A DNA stretch of 6,226 bases, taken from Kiritimatiellia bacterium (GTDB lineage: Bacteria > Verrucomicrobiota > Kiritimatiellia > SLAD01). The notes under the pieces were generated by a model. It was not told the origin of the DNA. It saw nothing but the letters and a program-made list of their open reading frames with translations, and ran no database searches. The translations under genes were made by a program, and so were the position numbers. Where the stretch lies: contig SLCI01000174.1 in NCBI GenBank assembly GCA_007125875.1, positions 1 through 6,226 on the forward strand, read 5' to 3'. Position 1 is the first letter of the stretch, and each line of letters starts with the position of its first letter. Positions 1 to 6,212 of the stretch are shown here, in pieces.

Positions 1-184
1 AAAGGCGCGAGCGTAATCGGTTCTCGCGATCGAATTCCGGCACTTCAAAGCCGCGAATGACTTGTCCGTCCATGCCCATCTGGGCTTCGGCATCCGGAAT
101 CGGCGCCGTCCACGCCAGCCAGCCAATCCCTACGGCCAACGCAGTCGCCGCATATCGCCACGTGACGAGGCCCTGTATTTTCAT
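1..184 (-). CDS. Exported protein, probably LptC-like LPS-transport component (N-terminal part only)
   Basis: Only the first 61 codons are present; the gene runs off the left edge. It starts at an ATG whose first four bases form an ATGA overlap with the kdsA stop, and a strong GGAAGGA ribosome binding site precedes it. Residues 1-27 look like a signal peptide or membrane anchor: a short basic start, then a hydrophobic stretch (ATALAVGIGWLAW). A possible signal peptidase I site follows AEA at about residue 34. The visible mature part includes GFEVPEFDRENRLRSRL, which resembles the start of LptC/LptA-type beta-jellyroll proteins ('...vpdfd..g.l..rl.g'). A position directly after kdsA also fits, because Kdo genes often precede lptC-lptA-lptB. 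The cleavable-looking signal would equally suit an LptA/OstA-like protein. With only 61 residues the family call is inference; export to the periplasm is much better supported. Confidence 0.5.
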   Translation of the reverse strand, partial: MKIQGLVTWRYAATALAVGIGWLAWTAPIPDAEAQMGMDGQVIRGFEVPEFDRENRLRSRL

Positions 185-1020
185 GTCCGTTTCCTTCCAA
201 CAACTTTATCAATTGCCTGCAACTGATCGACCAGCTTGGGCAATGCAGAAAAACGAATCGCATTGTCTTTGTCCGACAAGGCTTTGTCGGGATTCGTATG
301 CGTTTCAAGGAACACCGCATCGCAGCCCGTCGCCACGGCCGCACGCGCCAAATGTGGTGCCCAGCGTCCGTCACCGGCTGTGCCAGAGGCGCCGGCACCC
401 GGTAATTGCACACTGTGGGTGGCATCAAAGATCACGGGATACCCCCACTCACGCATCACCAATAAGCTACGCATGTCGGCCACAAGATTGTTGTACCCAA
501 ACGAAACGCCACGCTCGGTGATACATATCTTGTGGTTTCCGGTCGATTCAACTTTCTGCACGATGTGCTGCACATCCCACGGCGCCAAAAATTGGCCCTT
601 TTTGATGTTCACCACCGCGCCGCTGGCACCGAGCGCGAGCACGAGATCCGTTTGACGACACAAAAAGGCCGGTAACTGCAAAATGTCGGCTACCGCTGCT
701 GCGGGCTCGACCTCTTCGACACCGTGCACATCGGTGAGGATGCAGAAACCGTGGCGCTCCTTGATTTCCTCCAGGATCTCGAGTCCCGCTTTTAAACCGG
801 GCCCGCGATAAGACCGCACGGAGGTGCGATTCGCTTTGTCATAGGAGGCCTTGAAAATAATCGGCATACCGCTGGATTCGGATAACTTCGACAAGCGGCG
901 CGCCAAATCGAGCGTCTGACGGCGGCTTTCAATCACGCAGGGGCCCGCAATCAGTACCAAAGGGCGCGCGCCGCCCAAGGCGACCTGGCCAATCTTGATG
1001 ACTTTGCGTTTTGTGCTCAC
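181..1020 (-). CDS. kdsA: 3-deoxy-8-phosphooctulonate synthase (Kdo-8-phosphate synthase), metal-dependent type
   Basis: This cytoplasmic enzyme condenses phosphoenolpyruvate with arabinose-5-phosphate to give Kdo-8-phosphate, the precursor of the LPS inner-core sugar Kdo. The 279-residue length is normal for the family. Visible signatures are IAGPCVIES (24-32), KASYDKANRTS (57-67) with SYRGPG (70-75), the substrate-binding LPAFLCRQTDL (116-126), KKGQFLAPWD (140-149), ERGVSFGYNNLV (169-180) and DATHSVQLPG (199-208). Cys28, His202, Glu239 and Asp250 match the four metal ligands of the Aquifex-type, metal-dependent class; E. coli-type enzymes have Asn in place of the Cys. The start is a GTG inside a GTGA overlap with the kdsB stop, with AGGCAGGA about 8 bases upstream, so translation is probably coupled to kdsB. 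The stop overlaps the next gene in the same way. Identification is secure; the metal class is inferred from the residues. Confidence 0.97.
   Translation of the reverse strand: MSTKRKVIKIGQVALGGARPLVLIAGPCVIESRRQTLDLARRLSKLSESSGMPIIFKASYDKANRTSVRSYRGPGLKAGLEILEEIKERHGFCILTDVHGVEEVEPAAAVADILQLPAFLCRQTDLVLALGASGAVVNIKKGQFLAPWDVQHIVQKVESTGNHKICITERGVSFGYNNLVADMRSLLVMREWGYPVIFDATHSVQLPGAGASGTAGDGRWAPHLARAAVATGCDAVFLETHTNPDKALSDKDNAIRFSALPKLVDQLQAIDKVVGRKRT
192..198 (-). promoter_or_regulatory. Ribosome binding site of the LptC-like gene
   Basis: The minus strand reads GGAAGGA, 7 bases before the ATG at 184-182. It lies inside the last codons of kdsA. It supports choosing that ATG as the start of the truncated gene even though it overlaps the kdsA stop. 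Confidence 0.7.
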
Positions 1021-1772
1021 TGCGTTAATCCTGCCTCTTTCAATGCTTGTTCAGCCTCTTCCACGTCTCCCGGCTCATCAACGCCCAACGCGCTATGCTC
1101 CGTCACCAACACCTTCATGCGTGCACCCAAATACAACGCGCGCAATTGCTCCAGTTTTTCCGCCTCCTCCAACATCGTTGGTGGCGTTTGCACCAAGTGC
1201 TGCAGAAACGCGCGGCGATAAGCGTAAATCCCAATGTGGCGCAAGTATAGCGGTTCCCCGCTCCCATCACCATTCTTTTCCCGCCAGTGCGGGATCGGCG
1301 AACGCGAGAAATACAGCGCCTTGCCATCCGCCGCGCACACTACTTTCACCACGGACGGCTGCTCAACCTCGGCCGGATCCGTGATGCGGGCGGCCGCCGT
1401 GGCCATGTCCCATTGGTCCGGCCCGGTGATTACGGTGGCGAGCTCATCAATCAGGGCCGGTGCAATCAGCGGCTCGTCGCCCTGCACGTTGATGACGGCT
1501 TCGGCATCAAGATCGCGCACGGCTTCGGCGATGCGGTCGGTGCCGGAGGGATGATCAGCCCGCGTCATAACCGCTGTGCCGCCAAAATCGGCCACCACAT
1601 CGGCGATCCGTTGTTCGTCGGTTGCCACGATCACGGCCGACAAGGCGCTCGCCTGTGAGGCCCGTTCCCAGACCCATTGGATCAGCGGTTTACCGGCGAT
1701 ATCGGCGAGAATTTTGCCCGGGAATCGGGTCGAGCCCCACCGCGCCGGAATAATGCCGACCACCTTGCTCAT
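1017..1772 (-). CDS. kdsB: 3-deoxy-manno-octulosonate cytidylyltransferase (CMP-Kdo synthetase)
   Basis: This cytoplasmic enzyme transfers CMP from CTP to Kdo, giving CMP-Kdo, the donor used by the Kdo transferase WaaA to build the LPS inner core. The 251-residue length matches the family. Motifs: the nucleotide-binding loop IPARWGSTRFPGK (8-20), DHPSGTDRIAE (73-83), INVQGDEPLI (94-103) with metal-binding Asp99, the YFSRSPIP segment, HIGIYAYR, LEQLRALYLG, and GVDEP near the C-terminus with the second metal ligand Asp232. The reading frame stays open 91 codons further upstream, but that extension lies inside hldA, is Arg/Gly-rich nonsense and has no family similarity. The ATG at 1772, in an ATGA overlap with the hldA stop, gives the canonical N-terminus. 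The ribosome binding site is weak (TGGAA), which suits translational coupling. The gene sits directly before kdsA. Confidence 0.97.
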   Translation of the reverse strand: MSKVVGIIPARWGSTRFPGKILADIAGKPLIQWVWERASQASALSAVIVATDEQRIADVVADFGGTAVMTRADHPSGTDRIAEAVRDLDAEAVINVQGDEPLIAPALIDELATVITGPDQWDMATAAARITDPAEVEQPSVVKVVCAADGKALYFSRSPIPHWREKNGDGSGEPLYLRHIGIYAYRRAFLQHLVQTPPTMLEEAEKLEQLRALYLGARMKVLVTEHSALGVDEPGDVEEAEQALKEAGLTQ

Positions 1773-2770
1773 TCGATCGATTCCAATAATTCGTTGGCAC
1801 GACAAGGTGCCGTACCGAGTTGCGCGACCACTACGCCAGCGGCGTAGTTCGCCAGTTCGGCCGCTTCCCGATGCGTGGCCCCGGCAGCCAAGGCCAGCGT
1901 GGTGGTGGCAATGACCGTGTCGCCGGCGCCGCTGACATCGAACACCTCGCGGGCGCGGGTCGGCACATGCACGGGATCGCCGTCTGGTTCGAACAGCAGC
2001 ATCCCTTGCGGCCCCAGCGTGATGACCAGCAGCTCCACGCCCCACTTCGCGCGCAGGCGGGCGCCGACGTCGATCAAATCGCGATCTTCCAGTGGCGGGA
2101 CCTCGTGGACTGGCTCTTCGCGTCCGACGGCCGCGTACGCTTCTTTGCGGTTCGGCGTGGCGACGGTGATCCCGCTAACGCGGACGGCATGATCATCCTT
2201 GGGATCGTATCCGACCGGAATTTTGCGCGCATGGGCAGCGGCAAGGGCGGCGTCGACCACGGGCTGACAGATCAGGCCCTTGCCATAGTCCTCGATGATG
2301 AGTCCGTCCACCGTTTGAATGGCGGCTTCTAGCACCTGACAAAATTGGGCCGTATCGCCCTCGCTCAATTGCAGCGGTTCTTCCCAATCGACCCGTACGA
2401 CTTGTTGCCGTTCGGCGATGATACGGGTTTTGACGGTGGTGCGCGCGGAGGCTAGCGAAAGCAGGTGTTCGACCCCCACTCCGTCCTCGTGCAACAGACG
2501 CTTCAACTCTGCGGCCTCGCGATCGTCGCCGACCACGCCCGCGACAGTCCCCTGCCCCCCCAACGTCTGGATATTGCAGGCCACATTGCTGGCACCCCCC
2601 GGCATGCCTTTTTCGTGCGTGACCTTCACTACGGGCACAGGTGCTTCCGGCGAAATCCGGCGCACCGCGCCATAGATATATCGATCCAGCATTAGGTCGC
2701 CGATTACCAGCAGGCGCCGCGTTCCAAATGATTCCAGCAGTGCTTGCGCACGCTCGCGCGTCAGGCTCAT
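1769..2770 (-). CDS. hldA: D-glycero-beta-D-manno-heptose-7-phosphate kinase (stand-alone RfaE1/HldA)
   Basis: This PfkB/ribokinase-family kinase phosphorylates heptose-7-phosphate to the 1,7-bisphosphate in ADP-heptose synthesis for the LPS inner core. Signatures: VIGDLMLDRYIYG (22-34), RRISPEAPVPVV (37-48) typical of RfaE kinases, the substrate-site motif PGGASNVACN (57-66), IIEDYGKGLI mid-protein, and DVSGAGDTV (278-286) whose Asp284 is the catalytic base of the family. At 333 residues it holds only the kinase domain; the fused enterobacterial HldE is about 477 residues with a C-terminal adenylyltransferase. The adenylyltransferase (HldC/RfaE2) must therefore be encoded elsewhere. The start is the ATG at 2770, 3 bases after the DUF3108 stop, with a GAAGGG ribosome binding site. 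Its stop overlaps kdsB by 4 bases. Confidence 0.95.
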   Translation of the reverse strand: MSLTRERAQALLESFGTRRLLVIGDLMLDRYIYGAVRRISPEAPVPVVKVTHEKGMPGGASNVACNIQTLGGQGTVAGVVGDDREAAELKRLLHEDGVGVEHLLSLASARTTVKTRIIAERQQVVRVDWEEPLQLSEGDTAQFCQVLEAAIQTVDGLIIEDYGKGLICQPVVDAALAAAHARKIPVGYDPKDDHAVRVSGITVATPNRKEAYAAVGREEPVHEVPPLEDRDLIDVGARLRAKWGVELLVITLGPQGMLLFEPDGDPVHVPTRAREVFDVSGAGDTVIATTTLALAAGATHREAAELANYAAGVVVAQLGTAPCRANELLESIE

Positions 2771-2773
2771 TGA

Positions 2774-3754
2774 TTACCCTTCAAATTCGTCATCGTCCTC
2801 GTAATGATCCAATATCCAAAGATCATTACCCGGCCCGCGCACTTCGTGCAAAACTAATCTGATGCTCGCCACGGGGATCTGGCCGACCATTTGCGTCAAT
2901 AATCGCCGATCATCGTTCGACACCCAGAGCGTCATTCGCCCGCGGCGCACAAAAAGTCCCTCGAAGGCCGCCTCTGGCTCGAGCTCCACACTTCGAACAC
3001 GTCCATAATTTCTCAGCCGAATCCGATCGGTGCCGCGCGCTTCCAGCCACAGGTCATAAATCTTCTCATCCGACATGACGCGAAAATGCTGCTTTTCGTT
3101 TGGCTCGAAACCGACGCTGCGCATGAAATACGCGAAGCTCAGCAGGTCACGCGTCTCGGGCTCCAGTTCGAAATTGTCCTCACGATCACGGGTTTCAGAA
3201 CGCCAATAGGCGATACCGTTTTGGTAATCGAACTTGGTGATTTCGTGTTTGCGATGGCGGCCCTGACTCATATTGAGTTCAAAGCGCAAGGGCAGAAAGG
3301 TGTGGGGATCGATTATGCTTTCGATCACGTCGTCGACCCGATAAATGCGGTCCAGAAACGAATTGGAACGCGTGCGGATCCGAATAGACAACAGGGTACG
3401 ATTGTACTCCTCGACCCAGCGAGTGCTGATAACGCTGGTTCCTACCGGTATGCGGCCCCAATACACGCGATAGCGAATCTCTTCGCCTACCGGGAACCAC
3501 AACTCGGGCATTTCCATTTCCTCGGGCTCAGGATTGCGCTCCATGACGGGATGGATCTTGGGAAACGGAATGATCTCTCGCTCTTCTTCCTCTGCTTCCT
3601 GATCGTTTTCCGTCGACTCAGGGTCGAGGGCCTCTTCTTCTGCGGGTGGCTCATCCTGCTGATCGATCGGGTCATGCTCCTCCGCCGGGACCCACACCAG
3701 CGAGGCCATTAAGAATAGACAGGCCAACCACCCACTCATGTGCTTTAACTTCAT
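2774..3754 (-). CDS. Exported DUF3108-family protein with acidic linker
   Basis: A 326-residue protein of unknown function. Residues 1-24 form a signal peptide (basic MKLKH, hydrophobic WLACLFLMASLVWV, likely cleavage after VPA). Cys12 sits too early in the hydrophobic core to be a lipoprotein cysteine. Residues 25-60 are a low-complexity acidic stretch (19 of 36 are Asp/Glu), followed by a Pro/Glu-rich segment to about residue 84. From LWFPVGEEIRYRVYWGRIPVGTSVIS onwards it matches the DUF3108 pattern ('f.vGE.l.Y.v.wg.i.aG'), a mostly beta-strand domain in periplasmic or outer-membrane-linked proteins; the strand-rich region runs almost to the end, with an acidic tail EDDDEFEG. The frame stays open 23 codons upstream to a GTG, but the ATG at 3754 has a GGAAGG site 6 bases away and gives a clean signal peptide. 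Its place before hldA-kdsB-kdsA suggests a role in envelope or LPS assembly (inference only). Confidence 0.85.
   Translation of the reverse strand: MKLKHMSGWLACLFLMASLVWVPAEEHDPIDQQDEPPAEEEALDPESTENDQEAEEEEREIIPFPKIHPVMERNPEPEEMEMPELWFPVGEEIRYRVYWGRIPVGTSVISTRWVEEYNRTLLSIRIRTRSNSFLDRIYRVDDVIESIIDPHTFLPLRFELNMSQGRHRKHEITKFDYQNGIAYWRSETRDREDNFELEPETRDLLSFAYFMRSVGFEPNEKQHFRVMSDEKIYDLWLEARGTDRIRLRNYGRVRSVELEPEAAFEGLFVRRGRMTLWVSNDDRRLLTQMVGQIPVASIRLVLHEVRGPGNDLWILDHYEDDDEFEG
2777..2782 (-). promoter_or_regulatory. Ribosome binding site of hldA
   Basis: GAAGGG on the minus strand, 6 bases before the hldA ATG, embedded in the last codons of the DUF3108 gene (its final Glu-Gly codons and stop). It fixes the hldA start and ties the two genes into one transcript. 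Confidence 0.65.
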
Positions 3755-3829
3755 GCTAATCCTTCCAAAAATAAATCGGCCCGCTGCGCATTGCGTGCCT
3801 ACATAAGACGGCCCGCGGGTCACCTGTAT
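3755..3829 (-). other. 75-base spacer between holA and the DUF3108 gene
   Basis: The only true intergenic gap inside the gene series. It carries the ribosome binding site of the next gene. It also holds two copies of the octamer GCGGGCCG on the minus strand (plus-strand positions 3777-3784 and 3809-3816), whose starts are 32 bases apart. I see no stem-loop followed by a T-run, so no intrinsic terminator, and no convincing -35/-10 pair. An internal promoter is possible but not shown. Confidence 0.5.
3761..3766 (-). promoter_or_regulatory. Ribosome binding site deciding the DUF3108 start
   Basis: GGAAGG on the minus strand with a 6-base spacer to the ATG at 3754. The upstream in-frame GTG at 3823 has no comparable site, so this motif selects the shorter start. 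Confidence 0.75.
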
Positions 3830-4942
3830 TCAACGCTTATCGGCCGGTTTGCCGATCACACGGATGAGCATCAACTCGAGCGCCAATGCGCTGGGCAACG
3901 ATGAGCTCACAAGTTGTAGATGGGTTTCGGCGAGCTGGCGTTGAATCAATACCAATTCTTTCAACGTGTACTTGGCGGCTTGATTCAGTAGGAGCATGGT
4001 TCGATACGGGTGAACTTTGCGCGGATCACGCGACAAACCGTCTAGCCACTCTTCGCCCTCGGCGTCTACCGACCAGACCGCTTTGCGATAACTCTCGTTC
4101 CCCTCCAGCCGTACCCATTTACGCTGATGACACTCCTTCAACACCAGCAAATCGCGGAAGCGGCTTTCTAATCCGAAGATTAACGCGACGGGACTCTCGC
4201 CCTGAAATAGTAGCTGCCGGTACACTTCCAAGGCAGGGCCAAGCTTGCGATGTCCGGTGTGATCCGCCAGCGACCAACTGATCGATTCGCGGCCGGGCGC
4301 CACAACGGCATGGATATCGGCGACGGTGACGGTGCGATCCGCTGCGCCTTTATATGTGGCGAGCTTTTCTGTCTCCTGCATCAAACGGCGCGTGTCGCCA
4401 CCCACAACCTGCACAAATAGCGCCATCACGCCGGCGCCCGCGGGCTTTAGCCCGATGGCTTTCCACGTATCTGCGACGCGATCTTTGGCGGCTTGATCGG
4501 CTTCTTTCTCTTTTTCAGGCAGCTTAAATTCAACAATTTCGCCTTCGCTCTTGGCGACCTTCATGAAGGCACCGCGTTTGTCGAACTTCTGCCCGCTGAT
4601 CACCAGCACATGCCCCTCCGGCAAGCCCGTCTTGATCAGGTTCTTCAGTACTTCGACAACCTTTTTGACCTCATCGGACGTTCCTGGTAATGACCCCGAG
4701 AACATGCGCGCATCGCGCAGCCAGACCGTTTTTCGTCCTCCGAAAAAACCAACCGTTTGGATCGCGCCCAGGACTTTCTGCAAGACCTCGACGGCCTCAT
4801 CGACCAGGTTCACATCGCCAGCAATCGTTTCCAGGCCAAGCGCCTGTTCCTCCTGCGGACAGGTCTGATCGACAATTACGCGCGCCTTGTGGTCAATCGC
4901 GTATTCGTCGTCACCGGTAATCACAAAGAGGCTATTACTCAT
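3830..4942 (-). CDS. holA: DNA polymerase III subunit delta (clamp loader)
   Basis: The delta subunit is the 'wrench' of the clamp-loader complex: it binds and opens the beta sliding clamp so that it can be loaded on primed DNA. From the ATG it is 370 residues, normal for HolA. The family pattern is clear: SLFVITGDDEYAID at the N-terminus, FFGGRKTVWLRDA (about 66-78) in the clamp-binding region, GGDTRRLMQETEKLATY (about 181-197), which is the hallmark 'GGD.RRL..ElEKL..Y', and a helical C-terminal collar domain ending ALALELMLIRVI. Two starts are possible: GTG at 4948 or ATG at 4942. I prefer the ATG because it makes an ATGA overlap with the upstream peptidase stop, as at other junctions here; neither has a strong ribosome binding site. 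A replication gene beside envelope genes is not unusual, since holA is often placed near lptE in proteobacteria. Confidence 0.93.
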   Translation of the reverse strand: MSNSLFVITGDDEYAIDHKARVIVDQTCPQEEQALGLETIAGDVNLVDEAVEVLQKVLGAIQTVGFFGGRKTVWLRDARMFSGSLPGTSDEVKKVVEVLKNLIKTGLPEGHVLVISGQKFDKRGAFMKVAKSEGEIVEFKLPEKEKEADQAAKDRVADTWKAIGLKPAGAGVMALFVQVVGGDTRRLMQETEKLATYKGAADRTVTVADIHAVVAPGRESISWSLADHTGHRKLGPALEVYRQLLFQGESPVALIFGLESRFRDLLVLKECHQRKWVRLEGNESYRKAVWSVDAEGEEWLDGLSRDPRKVHPYRTMLLLNQAAKYTLKELVLIQRQLAETHLQLVSSSLPSALALELMLIRVIGKPADKR

Positions 4943-5838
4943 GGCCACAAGATCGATTCCACGCGCTCAAAAAATTCGGCCTCATCGTCGAGCGACCAGC
5001 CATAAGCGATTTCTAGTGTGATGTGTAGATCGCCGTGGTGCTCCAGTACCCGGCGTAAAAACGTGCCCATCTCGTCCGGCCCCAACGCCTGCGCGAGTTG
5101 CTCGATCAGCACGGTTGATTGACGATAAAAAGAGCGATTCTGATCCGGATCGCGCGGATAGGAAGTACGCAGCAGGAGATCATCCCAGGCCAGACGATAT
5201 TCTTCCGGGATGAGCTCCCGTTCACGATGCAGCGACACGCCTTGCCGTAATTGATGGCGCTTACCCAGTTCCCAACCGAGCCACTGGGCCAATCCTTCCT
5301 CTAACCATAGCGGAATATCATCGAAGGCCTGTTGTAGCCGGAAATGCACCAATTCATGCGGGATATCCACCTGACTCAAGCCATGCGCTTGATCGCGACG
5401 GATAAAGAGTTCGCCCCCAAGATGGACCGCAGCCCCCTGATAGCGCCCTCCCGACATGCGCATCAAGCGGCGCCATACCCGTTCATCATCAACCACAAAC
5501 CAGCGACCACGCGTATCAATGGGCTCCAATTCCAGCCGTCGCGCGATTTCAGCATCCGCCCATTCCACCTCGCGCGCGACCCGGTCCAATGTGCGGCGAT
5601 TGGCCGCATGATATATGTAGCGATCGGATTCAGCATGAATCCAGCGCGCTGGGCGTCCGCGCAACGCCGCACGCCCCAACGCCGACATCTCCTGATCGGA
5701 GAGTTCATCCCACGAGCGAAGTTCATACGGAGCCGCCGATTCGGCTACAGGCACCAGCACGAGCTGCAGAACCAGTAACGCCGGCAACATCAAGCGGAAC
5801 GCTCGCGCGAGGGAGATCTGTGGAGACAAGTTGTGCAT
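4939..5838 (-). CDS. Secreted HExxH zinc metallopeptidase, peptidase-MA (gluzincin-like) type
   Basis: A 299-residue exported protein. Residues 1-35 look like a signal peptide: N-terminal Arg12 and Arg15, hydrophobic MLPALLVLQLVLVPVA, cleavage probably after ESA. The catalytic signature is IPHELVHF, giving HELVH at 161-165. Fifteen residues later comes PLWLEEGLAQWLG, where Glu181 of the 'WLxEGxA' motif is the expected third zinc ligand, as in gluzincins and peptidase-MA domain proteins. The upstream part (SDRYIYHAANRRTLDRVAREVEWA...) resembles the usual 'f.v.y...d...a..va...e.a' lead-in of these domains, and a helical C-terminal part follows. So it is likely an active periplasmic or surface peptidase; the substrate is unknown. 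The ATG at 5838 lacks a clear ribosome binding site. A later Met17 would shorten the signal peptide but also has none. Its stop overlaps the holA start by 4 bases. It appears to be the first gene of the run. Confidence 0.85.
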   Translation of the reverse strand: MHNLSPQISLARAFRLMLPALLVLQLVLVPVAESAAPYELRSWDELSDQEMSALGRAALRGRPARWIHAESDRYIYHAANRRTLDRVAREVEWADAEIARRLELEPIDTRGRWFVVDDERVWRRLMRMSGGRYQGAAVHLGGELFIRRDQAHGLSQVDIPHELVHFRLQQAFDDIPLWLEEGLAQWLGWELGKRHQLRQGVSLHRERELIPEEYRLAWDDLLLRTSYPRDPDQNRSFYRQSTVLIEQLAQALGPDEMGTFLRRVLEHHGDLHITLEIAYGWSLDDEAEFFERVESILWP

Positions 5839-6106
5839 GTCGTGTAAACGTTAATCCGCGCATGGCTTCGCTACAAGTCAGAAGAAGAGAGGAGCTCGTT
5901 GTTCTTCGTTTTTCGTTTTTTTGTTACCCCCCCCAATCGATCTCCTTTATTTTTCGCACCGGCGAGACCAACTCGCGGGGGACGGGTCATACCAGTTGCT
6001 ATATCTTTTCGGTACATTCTCAGGGCAACACAGAGAGGCTGTCCTGTGCTGGAGTTGCGCTTGGTCGAGCGTTGCCGTGGTTGGCTCAGGGCTGTTGATT
6101 GGGATT

Positions 6107-6137
6107 GAGATCTCTCGACTTCGCTCGAGATGACCAG
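6107..6137. repeat. Palindromic segment resembling a dispersed intergenic repeat
   Basis: The core TCTCGA (6113-6118), loop CTTCGC, TCGAGA (6125-6130) is a perfect 6-base inverted repeat, flanked on the left by the 8-base palindrome GAGATCTC (6107-6114). On the minus strand it reads GGTCATCTCGAGCGAAGTCG and then GAGAGATCTC. This resembles short sequences that recur between genes in many bacterial genomes and that give spurious peptides such as 'VISSEVERS' or 'HLERSREI'; both can be read here. The palindrome is seen directly; membership in a repeat family rests on memory, and only one copy lies in this window. Confidence 0.45.
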
Positions 6138-6195
6138 TGTTTGGTTGGCGGTGAATGCGCAGGTAGTCGGTTCGACAGCGAGGGGTTTGTCCAAA

Positions 6196-6212
6196 GCACC
6201 GCAGAGCGGCGC
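6196..6212. repeat. Short GC-rich hairpin, possible dispersed-repeat fragment
   Basis: GCACCGC-AGA-GCGGCGC on the plus strand forms a 7-base-pair stem with a 3-base loop (one pair is a G-T type wobble on the minus-strand RNA: GCGCCGC-UCU-GCGGUGC). The flanking minus-strand text (GGAGTGCGCCGCTCTGCGG, then TGCTTTGG) reminds me of intergenic sequences recurring in Verrucomicrobia-type genomes. Only three Ts follow the stem, so I do not call it a terminator. Confidence 0.35.

Noticed and set aside
1773..2045. N-terminal extension of kdsB by 91 codons
   Set aside because: It is antisense-free but lies wholly inside hldA in another frame, is Arg/Gly/His-rich, and the known KdsB N-terminus begins at the ATG at 1772.
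3086..3712. 208-codon plus-strand frame opposite the DUF3108 gene
   Set aside because: It is a shadow of the real gene in a long open antisense frame, with no start signal and no family match.
3755..3823. Upstream GTG start adding 23 residues to the DUF3108 protein
   Set aside because: There is no ribosome binding site, and the extension would bury the signal peptide; the ATG at 3754 has a good GGAAGG site.
5849..5876. Possible -35/-10 promoter pair (TTGTAG and TTAACG, minus strand)
   Set aside because: Spacing is 16 bases, but both hexamers match the consensus poorly; not enough to call a promoter.
5959..5979. GCGAG/CTCGC stem as a terminator
   Set aside because: It is only 5 base pairs and no T-run follows on either strand.
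5589..6098. 169-codon plus-strand open frame
   Set aside because: About half of it is antisense to the peptidase gene and the rest crosses low-complexity sequence; no family features.
6155..6190. GGTTCGA motif suggesting a tRNA T-loop
   Set aside because: No matching T-stem, acceptor stem or anticodon arm could be found around it on either strand.
5871..6194. 107-codon minus-strand open frame in the intergenic region
   Set aside because: It spans the palindromic repeat-like segment (peptide VISSEVERS) and the poly-G/poly-A tract, has no recognisable domain, and overlaps equally plausible frames; it looks like a spurious repeat-derived frame.
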